DNA of 64,000 bases from Ambrosia x helenae (Eukaryota > Streptophyta > Magnoliopsida > Asterales > Asteraceae): positions 125,269,546 to 125,333,545 of the forward strand of contig CM061229.1 in NCBI GenBank assembly GCA_030844895.1, given 5' to 3'. Position 1 is the first letter of the stretch. Every line of letters starts with the position of its first letter. Below are positions 10,640-23,045 of the stretch, one piece after another. The translations under genes were made by a program, and so were the position numbers. The notes below the pieces were generated by a model. The model saw only the letters and a list, made by a program, of their open reading frames with translations, was not told where the DNA came from and searched no databases.

Positions 10640-10806
10640 CCCTATACGGGCCGTAGAAGCCTCTACGGCCCGTAGACCTTATTTTTTGAACATTCTACAG
10701 GCCATAGAGCCCTCTACGGCCCGTAGGTAATCATTAACAATGATTGTTTGATGGGAAATCATTGTAATGATTACCTACGGGCTGTAGAGGGCTCTACGGC
10801 CCGTAG
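10640..10806. repeat. Double-palindrome cluster 1 (3 copies)
   Basis: Three copies (10644-10675, 10695-10726, 10775-10806) of a unit made of two CTACGGSCCGTAG near-palindromes separated by a 6-bp RGGCCY-like spacer. The cluster lies downstream of the Athila-ORF1-like gene. The second and third copies flank a spacer that is itself partly inverted (GGTAATCATT...AATGATTACC). Confidence 0.85.
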
Positions 10807-11071
10807 AAGAAGTCTTATTAATTTTTGGCAACGAAGAAGCAAGAGATATTGGAAAAAATAAATATAACATAAACCAGTATTAGGCACAAGCGTTTATATA
10901 AGCAAAACGATAAAAATAAATTTTAATTGTTTAATTTTTTTAAATTTTTTAATGTCGTCTCGATAAGCGTGTAAAACATTAACACAAGCGTTTATATAAG
11001 CAAAACGATAAAACTAAACGTTAATAGGAGCGTTCAAAATAAAGATTGTTTAAAACATTTACAGAGCAGAA

Positions 11072-11882
11072 TCAGAAATCAAACATCGTGTCATCAGATG
11101 GCGGCGACGGCTGCGGCTGCTGCGAGGACGTCCCGGGCTGCTGCGAGGACCTCCCGGCCTCATGCAGGGTCTGCTGTGCGCTGGGCCCTAAAGTCGGTGA
11201 GACACGAGTCTGCATGCCCAGCTGGCGATAGATATCCTGCTGGCCAGCAATCATCCAGCGCATCGCCTCGTCCTGCCGATCACGCCACTGACGCATCTCG
11301 ATGTCCTGCTGCTGACGCCAGGTGTCCATCTGCTGACGCCACGCACGCATCTCGACAGCCTCTGCGGCTGCCGCACGTACGTCCGCCCTAACATCAGGAG
11401 GCAACATGAGAGAGTGATAAACGCGCGCCGGAATCTGCACATCCTCAGGCTGATGCTCAGGCATCTCGACGTCCCTCAGATCGCCCACTCCCGCTCAGCG
11501 ACAAACTGCAACTCAATCTCTACAACATCACCTGCAATGGATAACAATAAATAATTAATAAATAATAATAAAGAAGTAATAATAATAATAATATTCCAGG
11601 ATTTTATAAAAAAATTGGGCAGAGTTTCCCCTGTTTTCATGCAAACCAGACAACACAAGTTGTCTACAAGTTTCCCAAATAATAATAATAATAATAAAAA
11701 TAATAATACCTCTAAGGCCCTGATGTACCAACGGCTCATGCACAAACTCCACGCCACCCGACCAATCAGATAGTGGAAGGCTGGATGATCCGGCGTCTTC
11801 GCCGTCCTCGCCGTACAACCCATAGCTTTCATCGTGGGTTGACCTATTGGGCTGAAACAAATAAACAAACTCATAAACATTA

Positions 11883-11955
<73 letters not shown>

Positions 11956-12306
11956 GAAGAAGAAGAACAATACCTGGGCAGTAGTGGCGGAAACTGATTC
12001 CGGTTAACATAACCGTAATAATTCCTGGCATTGCAGCGCTCGGCAATCCTGCTGATTATCCCCCCGCATGCGATGCCTCCCCGCAACTGCTTATGGGGGA
12101 AGGAGGCAAAGAATTCGGCCATGCACCGATGCAAGGCAATCGGCGTGTCGGTGAGTATGCAATACAGGTACATCAGGTCCGTCTTCGTCACCTCGTTACA
12201 AGTGCACCGTGCCGTTAAGGAATAGGTAATGCAACGGTGAATGTAACGAGCCACTGGGTGACGAATGTTAGATGCCCTGTCACACCTCTCCCCCTTACAC
12301 AGGATG

Positions 12307-12388
<82 letters not shown>

Positions 12389-13088
12389 GAAGAAGAAGAA
12401 GAACAATACGTCTCATTCGGATTCCCGAACTCTGGACCACCAATGGTGGGCCACCACGCATAGAGCACGTCATCAGGAACACTAGTGACACCTCAAGTGT
12501 AGACATCCTGAACATTATCATTAACATTAACATTTAGAATAAGAACAAAAATAATAAGAATAAAAATAAATAATATTAATACCTCTCCAAGCTCGTCGCT
12601 AGTGTACCACTGGGTGTGCGTAGCCCACTCATCTAGGTCCATACTCAACGCCGAGTATGGAAAACTCGACCTCCGACGGTGGGCGTGTCGACGGTTCGGC
12701 GCCCGACTGATCGTCACCATTCTTTCGTAGCCGAAGGCAAAAGGTGGATAGGAACTCTATCACCAACGGCCGATGGGCCGGCGCATTGCAGTCGCCAAAA
12801 AACCTGTCCAATGGGCTCCCTTCCGGGATCCACTGTCGGGCAATCTCCTCTGCACCCCCCCTAGTGGCCCGAAACGCGTCCCAACAAATCCCCCTCGGCT
12901 TTTCAATCTTCTTATTCCTCAACCTCTGAAATCTTGGATTCGGGTAATCGAATAGCCGAAAATTGCAATGCTCCTAGCCCTGTAAATCACCCCCTGCCAT
13001 GGGGCTAGGCCCCCCTGGACCACGGGCTCCTCAGATTCCAGCTCCTCCTCCTCATTCACGTAGTCCTCGTCTTCAAAATTTTTCATAA
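11072..13088 (-). pseudogene. Athila-ORF1-like gene in the MULE cluster, five exons, frameshifted
   Basis: Inferred exons: 13088-12583 (ATG at 13086), 12507-12410, 12276-11974, 11851-11710, 11531-11072; all introns obey GT-AG. The product has an acidic N-terminus, a segment with PRGICWDAFRATRGG and RPLVIEFLSTF, then NIRHPVARYIHRCI and ACGGIISRIAERC, and a Gln/Arg/Met-rich C-terminal coiled coil. The middle resembles the ORF1 of Athila-type retroelements and the related plant transposon-protein family; its biochemical role is unknown. Frameshifts near 12975 and 12655 and a TGA early in exon 2 mark it as a pseudogene. Four introns are rich in (ATT)n; two begin with the same GTATTGTTCTTCTTCTTCTT. 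It runs in the same direction as the transposase gene upstream, suggesting a second gene of the element. Confidence 0.6.
11570..12390. repeat. (AAT)n microsatellites in introns of the Athila-ORF1-like gene
   Basis: AAT runs lie at about 11576-11592, 11678-11706, 11886-11956 and 12305-12388. Each falls inside an inferred intron. Long poly-Asn or poly-Ile frames over them are artefacts. Confidence 0.9.
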
Positions 13089-13135
13089 CTGCAAAACCAA
13101 AGAATTTATAGTTAGTTAGGGCGTTTTTATAATAA

Positions 13136-13258
13136 AGGCGTTTCAAAAGAATCGCCAAAACTATATTAGTTTTGGCGATTCAAAAGAAACGCCAAAACTA
13201 ATATAGTTTAGGCGTTTCAAAAGAATCGCCAAAACTAATATAGTTTTGGCGATTCAAA
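13136..13258. repeat. Alternating inverted repeat upstream of the Athila-ORF1-like gene
   Basis: The stretch alternates GGCGTTTCAAAAGAATCGCC with its near inverse and the spacer AAAACTATATTAGTTTT, giving two nested stem-loops of about 60 bp. A (GGTGGTTGTGGT)-rich purine tract follows to about 13370. Confidence 0.8.
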
Positions 13259-13420
13259 AGGTGGTGGTTGTGGTCGAAGGTGGTGGTTGTGGTGGTGGTT
13301 GAAGGTGGTGGTTGTGGTTGAAGGTGGGGGTTAGGGTTGGGGATTGGGATTGGGATTGTTTTGATTGAAATGGGAACTGTTCGTCTGTGGCAGTTTTTTT
13401 TTTCTTTTTACACTGTTTAC

Positions 13421-13912
13421 CTACGGCCCGTAGAGAGCTCTACGGCCCGTAGGTAAATAAAATTAAAAAAAAAACGGTTTGGACGAGGTTTGATCGTGGG
13501 CCTATCAGTTCTCACACACACACATCAGTCTTATGGCAAGTATTGGGGACCATCTGGGCTACCAGTTCGCTGGGATAATACCCAAAACAATTAAATATAA
13601 CATACAACTGATAACCCAAATTTTTTTAAAAAAAATCCTCTCCTACGGTTCGTAGAGAGTCTACGGCCCGTTGACACACAAATTTTTAAAAAACTTTCTG
13701 ATTTTATTTATAAACTTCACAAAATTTTAAGAAACTAAAAAGTTTTTGTGTACGGGTCGTAGAGACCTCTACGGCCCGTAGACTCAATGCCCTCTACGAC
13801 CCATAGGTGGCTTCTACGACCATCTTCCAGACTCCTACGGGTCGTAGAGGTCTCTACGGCTCGTAGATATCTTCTTTCTACGGCCCATAGAGCCCTCTAC
13901 GCCCCAGTAGAA
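13421..13912. repeat. Double-palindrome cluster 2 (about 5 copies)
   Basis: Copies lie at 13421-13452, 13643-13672, 13751-13781, 13834-13866 and 13878-13912, with a half-copy at 13791-13820. They show more mismatches than clusters 1 and 3. The cluster sits between the start of the Athila-ORF1-like gene and the end of the transposase-OTU gene. Confidence 0.85.
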
Positions 13913-14760
13913 GTTTTGGTTTTTTTAATTTTGTTAGTTTTAATTAGGTGGTATAGGTTTTTTTTTTATAAAAGAACGTTTTCATTTCATATTGTATATG
14001 TAAAATAATAATAAAAAAATGTACTTAATAAATCATTATACATTATAAAAACAAATTTACACCGAACTATCAGAAGAATCAGGACAACCAGTTAGGTCAA
14101 ACCACTCTGGAGATTTTTGAGATAGCCTACGCCCCTCATCAAGACGATCCTTGTATAGTGCTAACCATGGGTTATGATTTGCATCTACCCAACCCGACCA
14201 TGCTCCACTCGGATAAGGCATCGGAGCGTCTTCTGTTAGCTTAAGCATGATGTAGTGGTTGCCGTTCACGTGGGCTATCGAAATGACCCGATGTTCTGGC
14301 ACGCTTTCAGGATGACTTTGAATAGGGAAGAATGTGCTCGCTCCATCAGCACTGATGAATTGAAGGACCACACCAAATGCCTGAGCAATCAGTAATCTAG
14401 TCAAAGGCATCTCCATCCATTTTGAATTGGGTGCATCCCCGAGTCCCCTCCAATCTAAGGACGAGTATATGCGGGCGAACCCGTTTTTCTCGAATGCGTT
14501 CATAATCTCGAACCAATCCTCTTGGTAATGACCCATCATCTCTTGTACAAGAAGGTGGCGGATCCAATACCAGTCTTCCTCCTCCCTATCCAAAGCCACA
14601 GCTACAGATCGGAACCCACAGTTACCATCTGGCTGAACATTTTGAATGTGCGTGACAAACCGTCGATAAAGGGGATCAATCTGATGCTTAAATTCTCTAA
14701 GCACAAATTTATACCTGTCACCTCAAAATATTGGGAAATCATGATTAGGGGATGTGTATG

Positions 14761-14791
<31 letters not shown>

Positions 14792-14917
14792 AAATAGTTA
14801 TTTATGTACCTGTCCCCAACTAAGAGTGGATACTTTTTGCTACACACTCTCATTTTATCTTTACCCGGGTCTGATGGCCTACGTCTTTTAACAGGCTCGT
14901 CTTCCTACAATGGATAA

Positions 14918-16293
<1,376 letters not shown>

Positions 16294-16770
16294 ATATGTA
16301 TACCTGCATAACAACTTCGAAGCTGCTGGAAATACAATGTCGCATGCATTCATCAAGGCTTTCTCACAATCAGTTACTATAGCACGGGGCTCCGTACTAT
16401 CTTCTAGCAACTCTTTAAGCCTTTGTAGCACCCACAGGTAGTTATCCTTTTTTTCACGGGAGATGAATGCATGGGCGACACAAAACGACTTGGATGTTGA
16501 TGTCATACCCACAACTTGAAGAAACGGAAGTTTATACTCGTTCGTTTTGTAGGTCGCATCAATCATCAGCACATGCGGGAACGCACGCCATAACCTGTGC
16601 GAGGTGAGTACCTGCATGGTCACATCGTATCCATGCCGTTATTACCCTCCTATTCGGCCCCCTGCCTTGCGAAACAGTACGTGAGTATACGGTAATGTAA
16701 CCATTTTTTTTTGCCCTTTGATAAACCCACTTTGTCAGGTCTTTAAGAGACCCGAATACCTGCAAAATTT

Positions 16771-16975
16771 ATATACGAGTTCAAATAACAACTAATATAT
16801 ACGAGTTCAAATCTCACAAACCCTACGAGTTCAAATAACAACTAATATATACGAGTTCAAATCTCACAAACCCTACGAGTTCAAATAACAACTAATATAT
16901 ACGAGTTCAAATCTCACAAACCCTACGAGTTCAAATAACAACTAATATATACAAGTTCAAATCTCACAAACCCTA
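16771..16975. repeat. 50-bp minisatellite in intron 1 of the transposase-OTU gene
   Basis: Four nearly identical copies of a 50-bp unit, itself two ACGAGTTCAAAT half-units followed by AACAACTAATAT or CTCACAAACCCT. Confidence 0.9.
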
Positions 16976-17501
16976 AAACAAATTTAGGTACGGGACTAAA
17001 TGTACGAGTCTAAATATGTACACTACTAAATATACACGGGTCTAAATTATAAACAAGTGCAAATACATAAACACACCTGATTTATTTTGTACGAAACATC
17101 CGGGACAGGTTCCTCGCCACCGTTACCACCTCCCTCGTGCGAATGATAAGTCCCGTATTCGTACTGTGGATGACTTGGCGGCGGCACGTAAAATGACTGC
17201 GGTTCTTCTACGTACTCCTGGTTCAAATCAGGCAGCAGATTCAAATCGGGTAGTGCCTTTCCGTCACCACAGTGAACAACGGATCTAACCTCCTCCTCAC
17301 CACGTTCCACCACGGCTCTGAAAAGGCTTTCCGAGACGTGAGACATGCTAAACGAATGCTCCCATTCATCCGAAACATTACCGTAGTGGCCCGAAGACAT
17401 CGCGGTAGCTTGGAATCGATCGGATTTCTTGTGCACCCGTTTTTTTGAAATGTGTCGTATACTGAAGAAAGAAGACAAGGAAGAAGAATATATCTGGACC
17501 T

Positions 17502-17823
17502 CTACGGGCCGTAGAGGTCTCTACGGGCCGTAGAGGGTTTAATGCTCCCAACAACCAGCTTTTCTACGAGTCGTAGAGGCCTCTACGGCCCGTAGAAGAA
17601 GTGCTTTTTCAGACTGACACATTGAAAGTCAGTCTGTTCATTGAATGACCTCGTACCTCGTATTCCCTACGGGCCGTAGAGCCCTCTACGGGCCGTCAAG
17701 GGTTTAAATGCACTCGACCTACCCACCTCTACGGCCCGTAGAGGCCTTCACGGGTCGTAGAGGGTGTCCTCATTTATTACACTGACACCCTCTACGACCC
17801 GTAGAGGCCTCTACGGGCCGTAG
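17502..17823. repeat. Double-palindrome cluster 3 (5 copies)
   Basis: Copies lie at 17502-17534, 17563-17596, 17667-17697, 17728-17761 and 17791-17823, immediately upstream of the transposase-OTU gene. Spacing between centres is about 30-105 bp. It is the best-preserved set, including perfect CTACGGGCCGTAG and CTACGGCCCGTAG halves. Confidence 0.9.
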
Positions 17824-17988
17824 AGGGCTGTGCAAACCTAATTTTTGTTATTGTGTAAATAACATGGCTCTAAAAAATTAGGGAAACATAGGGAAATTGC
17901 GTGGGAAGGGGAATTTTGTAGTTTCAAAATGGGAAAATGAATAAGGAATGAATAAAGATTTAGAAGGAATGTTATTTATAATCTATAA

Positions 17989-18697
17989 TCTATAACTTAT
18001 AATAAAAGAATTGAAGATTGATGAGTTGTATTCAATGAAGGCTTAAGAAAACCATTTTAATGACATGGCATTCATGGAGGCATTCTTCTCCTTGAGTGTG
18101 CCATGTGACAAATAAATAAAATATATAATAATATAAAACCTAATCTACTAAATTTAAATTGAGTTATTTTAGGAAAAAAGAATTTAAAAACAAATTTAAA
18201 TTTTTCTCTCTTATGTTTCCTCCCATAATTTTTAAACGTTAATATCTTTTATATACGAGATTTTTTAAAGAAAAAAATTACACCAAATTAACGAGCGTTT
18301 TATTATCTTTCCAACGAGTACCATAGTGCTATATAAAAAACGGAGAAAAAAAACAACTATTTTTTTGTGAGGTTTCGTTCATACACAAAAAAAAACACAA
18401 AGTGTTCAGGTTATTCATTAATAATGTTTTTTCTTTTAAATCAGGTTCTTATCTATGATGTTGAAATTCAGCCAATCGTCATGCTTTCATTGGAATTTTA
18501 TTCTTTTATAGATGCATAGGTATACTTCATCAAGAGAAGCTAGGAGAAAGAATCGCACAACACTGCAACACATGGTGTCACCTTATAGCAATGTTATTTT
18601 TTTATTTATTTAATTACAAGAGTAATAATTATTACTATTAGTATTATTAGAATTGTTATATTTTTCAACCCCGGGACGCTTTTTGGATAAAAGCTAG
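17989..18697 (+). mobile_element. Non-autonomous Helitron 2 (709 bp, plus strand)
   Basis: The 5' end is A|TCTATAACTTATAATAAAAG and the 3' end ...AAGCTAG|T, preceded by CAACCCCGGG with a decayed hairpin. The segment 18040-18420 is an inverse near-copy of 10000-9640 in Helitron 1, for example TTTAAACGTTAATATC and TTAACGAGCGTTTTATTATC. Confidence 0.65.
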
Positions 18698-18699
18698 TT

Positions 18700-20150
18700 G
18701 AAAATATAGAATAATATATATTTTTAGGAAAAAAAACCAAGTATATTTTTGCACTTTTAACGACACCAATTATTTAAGCATATCAATTTTATTTGGTGAA
18801 TAGTAACTAGTTTATGTACCCGTGTGATACACGGGTTGAACAACTTAAATTATATATATTATATACAAAATAAAAAATATAACTAAGAAAAATTAGATTA
18901 CATGTTATATTTAAAATAAATAAAATTGCCTTTACAACTAAAAAATATTAAATATTTATCAGCCTCTAAATAATTTCATGTAAATGACATTCATATTCAC
19001 ATAAAACTATTTCCAAACTTTTCAACATATATCTTCCATATTTTGGTTGTTACCTTGTAGAGTGCAGGTACAACAAAAAAAAAATTAAAAGTAATAAGAT
19101 AAATTTGTTTAGGCTAAGATGTAAAAAATGAAATGAATTTAAAAATATCTCCTGATCCGTTAAACCATCCCAATCGAGTATCGTTAATTTGTAATTTGAC
19201 ATCTGTGTATAATATTAATATCAAATAAATATTAAATAAAGAAACAAATTAAAAATAAATGTATTTTTTAAATAAGAAAATGAGAGGCTTTATGAGGGAG
19301 TTCTTAGTATTTCATGTGTTGTCTTTTATTAGTATAGATAGCAATAGATTAATGTTGATTGGTTTACTTTATTTATTTGTTTAGAACAATACGAAAGTCT
19401 AGCAAAAAAAGCTTAACCAATTACATTGTGTATTAATATGTTTATTTGACTTTTGAACTCTTTTAAACATCTAGAATTAGTATGTACTTGTTGAGCATGT
19501 TTAACATCTAAAACAATGACCAAAATAATAAAAAAAAACTTAATAATCATTTGTCAAACATCATAACAAACATAGTTTTAAACTTAGAATAAAATTTTAA
19601 AATTTTATAAATAGGTTTATTTAAGGTACATGATTTAAATTTAAAGTTAATAACATATAAATATGTTATATAAAAAGAGAATCACCAATGCTTAAATAAT
19701 TTATAATTCGGTTAGTTAATAGATCTTTTTAAAGTATGTCTAATAATTTATTTCTAATTTTGTATTAAAACATAATTATATTAAATGCGAAAACATAATA
19801 TAACTATGTATAATAGAATTTTAGTATTTATATTAATAACAAAAATCATTAAATCTGTTTTTAATGATTTATGTTACAACTATGATTATTAATGTATTTA
19901 TTATGATTTTGCAAATCAATTAATATAATTATATTTGAATTTATTATATTAAAAGTAAAATTAGAGAATTCATGAGGGAGTGCCATGTGTTCCTCATGTG
20001 TTTTTTTATTAGATAGGTAGATTTCGATTAGGCTAATAGAGACTTTACATGTCACACTGAATTATATAGAATGCTATTGAAAATATAGAATAATATATAT
20101 TTTTAGGAAAAAAAACAAAGTATATTTTTTTTACTTTTAACGACACCGAT
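18700..20150. repeat. About 75-bp direct repeat flanking Helitron 3
   Basis: 18700-18775 and 20076-20150 share TGAAAATATAGAATAATATA, TTTTTAGGAAAAAAAA and ACTTTTAACGACACC in the same order. The copies bracket the Helitron at 18807-20021. Confidence 0.75.
18807..20021 (-). mobile_element. Helitron 3 (minus strand), same family as 43872-45350
   Basis: In minus orientation the 5' end is A|TCTACCTATCTAATAAAA and the 3' end is the hairpin CCCGTGTATCACACGGG plus TACATAAACTAG|T. A second, internal 5'-type end, A|TCTATACTAATAAAAGAC, lies at 19338, so a 532-bp copy (18807-19338) may be nested in an older one. Both halves match Helitron 4 at 43872. Confidence 0.75.
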
Positions 20151-20195
20151 TATTAAACATGTGGTATTTATCCATATAGAGTCTTTAAGATTTAA

Positions 20196-20918
20196 AGACC
20201 ATTCACAATAGCTTTTCTAAATTTATGTATGAGAAGCCTTCATAATTTGATAAGTGATAGTAAATAGTTGTGAGTGTCGAGAAAAAAAAAGTTACTGTTC
20301 ATAAGTAAATTTAGTGGAGATACTGTTCACCTTATATAATTTTTTAATATTTTTAAAAGTGGTTGTGAGTATAGGAAAGAGAAAAGGTAATAATAAAAGT
20401 ATAGAATAAGTATTATTAAGGGTATGTTTGGTAAAATTAGTCGGAGGCTAGTAGCTGGTAGCTGCAAGCTGGAAGCTTTTTAAATATATTTTGGTGTTTG
20501 GCAGAGTAGCTGGAGCTTTTAATAAAATGTATAAATTGACCAAAATGGGCATAATTAAAAACTTGTAAAGAAGGTTTTTATTTTATTTTTAAAATAGAAT
20601 GGGTATTTGTGTCATTTACTAATTAAAAGCTTGTATCTAGTAGAGTTTTTTCTTAAAAGCTAGTACTAGTAGCTTTTCACTATATAGCTTTTTCTCTAAC
20701 CTAAAAGCTTCCAACTCCTTCAACCAAACAAGACTTTTTATTGAATAGGAGCTTTTTCTTAAAAGCTTGAAGCTTGAAGCTCTTAAAAGCTCCTTGCCAA
20801 ACATACCCTAAATAGAAAAGGAGAGAGAAATGAGGTGATTTTTAGTGTATATATAGTTGTGAGTGATTGCAAATAGATGGAGATGAAGAAAATTTAGAGA
20901 AGCTATTGTGAATGCTCT
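20196..20918. mobile_element. MITE with CATTCACAATAGCTTYTCTAAATTT termini, hosting a Harbinger MITE
   Basis: Inverted termini ACCATTCACAATAGCTTTTC (20198-20217) and GAGAAGCTATTGTGAATGCT (right, about 20897-20916). The element is interrupted by the Tourist-like MITE at 20420-20808. No target duplication is clear. Confidence 0.6.
20420..20808. mobile_element. Tourist/Harbinger-like MITE (389 bp), copy 1
   Basis: Termini GGGTATGTTTGG and CCAAACATACCC, with the TAA duplication at 20417-20419 and 20809-20811. The interior is rich in AAAAGCTT/TAGCTTTT words. A diverged copy lies at 51214-51586. Confidence 0.8.
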
Positions 20919-20925
20919 AAGAATG

Positions 20926-21540
20926 AGTCTATATTTTAATAGGGCATGATTAACCGTATGTTTTTTAATACTAAAGGTTGAGACATATATTTACTTTCTT
21001 TGACCGAGATATGTCATAATGAGTTCTAATGTAGCAAACATGTCTTAATGATCCATATTGAGTCTTAATAGTCATGATGCTCGTTAAACATATATTGACG
21101 TTCTTTGACCAACTATAACTAGTATTGTTTTTGAACGCCCAACAAAGCCATGTCACCCAACTACATCTAGAGGCAAGAGGCTGCCCATGTCCACAATTAC
21201 AGACATCGCTGGTGAACCGGCACCCACCAGCCGAAGGAAGGCTCATTATGGTTAAACTGGCTTACGCATGACATTTTATCACAAACAAGACTCAAACCGT
21301 GACCTCCATAAAAAACTCTTCCAGATACTAGCAGAGAACTGCTCTTTCTTTGGCTGACTAAGATTTTATTCAAGTCTTTGTATTTATTCTTAAATATTTA
21401 TTTTCTCTACCTTGCTTTGAATTTTACTAGGACTTTTATAAAAATATTTATGGTTAACTTTTGTGACTTATAATTAGTCCTAAATAGTATGTGTTTGAGA
21501 CTGATATATCAGTCTCTGATAGTTAGTCTCAAATGGTCAC
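20926..21540. other. AT-rich interior of the CACTA composite, no gene seen
   Basis: No coding sequence is supported. There is one perfect 20-bp palindrome, GAGACTGATATATCAGTCTC, at 21497-21516. The 91-codon minus-strand frame at 20971-21246 has no recognisable domain. Confidence 0.5.
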
Positions 21541-22215
21541 TTTTTGTGTATTGACAATGTACATTCATAAATATGTGTGAGGCAAATATTTTGTCATACC
21601 ACTTAAAAAAATAAGATATACTTACTTATTTTATACCTTTTTAATATGTGTGGATAATTATCTTGCCACGTCATCAAAAAAATAAATAAATATTTATTTA
21701 CTAATTTGATATGTATCAAATATCTATATATATTGTACATTTCAATATGTGCAGGTATTTATTTACCAATGTCATTCTCATAAAAAAAATTACTTACTTT
21801 ATATTACGCAATATCTACACATATTTTACATTTTTTAACATGTGTAGGTATTAATTTTGCCATATCATTCTTACTAAATAAAATAAAATTTATTTACTTG
21901 GTCTATCTATATATTTATTTTAAACTAGTATGTGTTGGTAAATATAATCATTTACCTACGCATATATTAGCTTTTTATATATGTATAGATAATTTACCTA
22001 CACATAATAAAATTTTACCACTTTTGTAGGTATTTCATATGGTAGGAATTTTTACCACCAAATTCAAAGGGTAGCTAAAACGTATTACTTACACATATTA
22101 AATGTTTGTCAATATGAAAATATATTATCAACAATTACCCAGACAATGACAATAATGTGTAGGCATTTACCTACACATTTACATGTGTGGGTATATACCC
22201 TAATTTCTTGTAATG

Positions 22216-22745
22216 TTCCTCTACCTCTACCTCTGGTGAAACCACGACCACGATCTCTATTACTTCAATCATAATTCAACCTTCTGTTGAGTTGAAATGC
22301 TTGCAGAGCTTGTTCATTAGTTCTTTCCTTTTCACTTATCATCACATCATCGGATCTAACATTCAGCCTCTCCTTTTGTGACTGTAAAGATCCCATGAGT
22401 TTTACCGGAGACAGACTAGTAAGACCATATGCAACATCTATTGAGGGTACAACATAATCAAACTTGGCAGTCATGCTCCTTAATATCGTTTCAATAATCT
22501 TTTGATCAAGTACTTCCTCTCCAAAGGCTCTTTGTTGGCTAACAATAGCCATTACACGTGAGAAGTAATCTCCAACAGCTTCTCCTTCCTTCATGTTTTA
22601 ATTTTCAAACCCTCTTCTCATTCCTTGGAGTTTGATTGATTGAACTTGGGAGTCTCCTTTAAACTCCAGTTTAAGAATGTCCCAAGCTTGTTGAGATGCG
22701 AGAGAACAAGGTGTCATGGACACCTTGTTGAATCGGTGGAGCCGG
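22216..22745 (-). pseudogene. Copia gag (UBN2-like) fragment, 5' half of the split copia gene
   Basis: Reading downward: SLASQQAWDILKLEFKG and IKLQGMRRGFEN, a stop near 22595, then MKEGEAVGDYFSRVMAIVSQ, LDQKIIETILRSM, FDYVVPSIDVA, and after a second stop an Arg/Gly-rich RGRGFTRGRGRG segment that ends at the CACTA border. This is the order of copia Gag just before its zinc knuckle. The zinc knuckle and protease continue at 5770-5320 on the same strand. The N-terminus of Gag is missing beyond about 22745. Confidence 0.85.
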
Positions 22746-23045
22746 ACTTAATTTTTTCAATTGGTAGTGGCAGGACTTAATCCGAACTCAATTTAACTAC
22801 GAAAATCGTAAAATTCCACCACCGCGCCAAAAAAACAGTGGGGCCAGCAGTGGCGGATTCAATTACAACGGAGGGTGGGTAGGTGCCCACCGTACATGGC
22901 AAATCGACAGTAATGTAAGATGAAAGATGAGTGAAGATTGGTTCTTGTTTTCTTTTTCGATCGGTAAGCTAGGGTGAGATGGAAAAAATGAAGAAGATGA
23001 AGTACAAGACATATATGAATTACAAGACATATAATAATAAATTAT

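Noticed and set aside
12215..12537. Long poly-Asn, poly-Ile and poly-Leu reading frames (also at 11476-12046, 15130-15715, 16029-16382, 32474-33016, 38377-38693)
   Set aside because: They are six-frame readings of (AAT)n microsatellites, mostly inside inferred introns.
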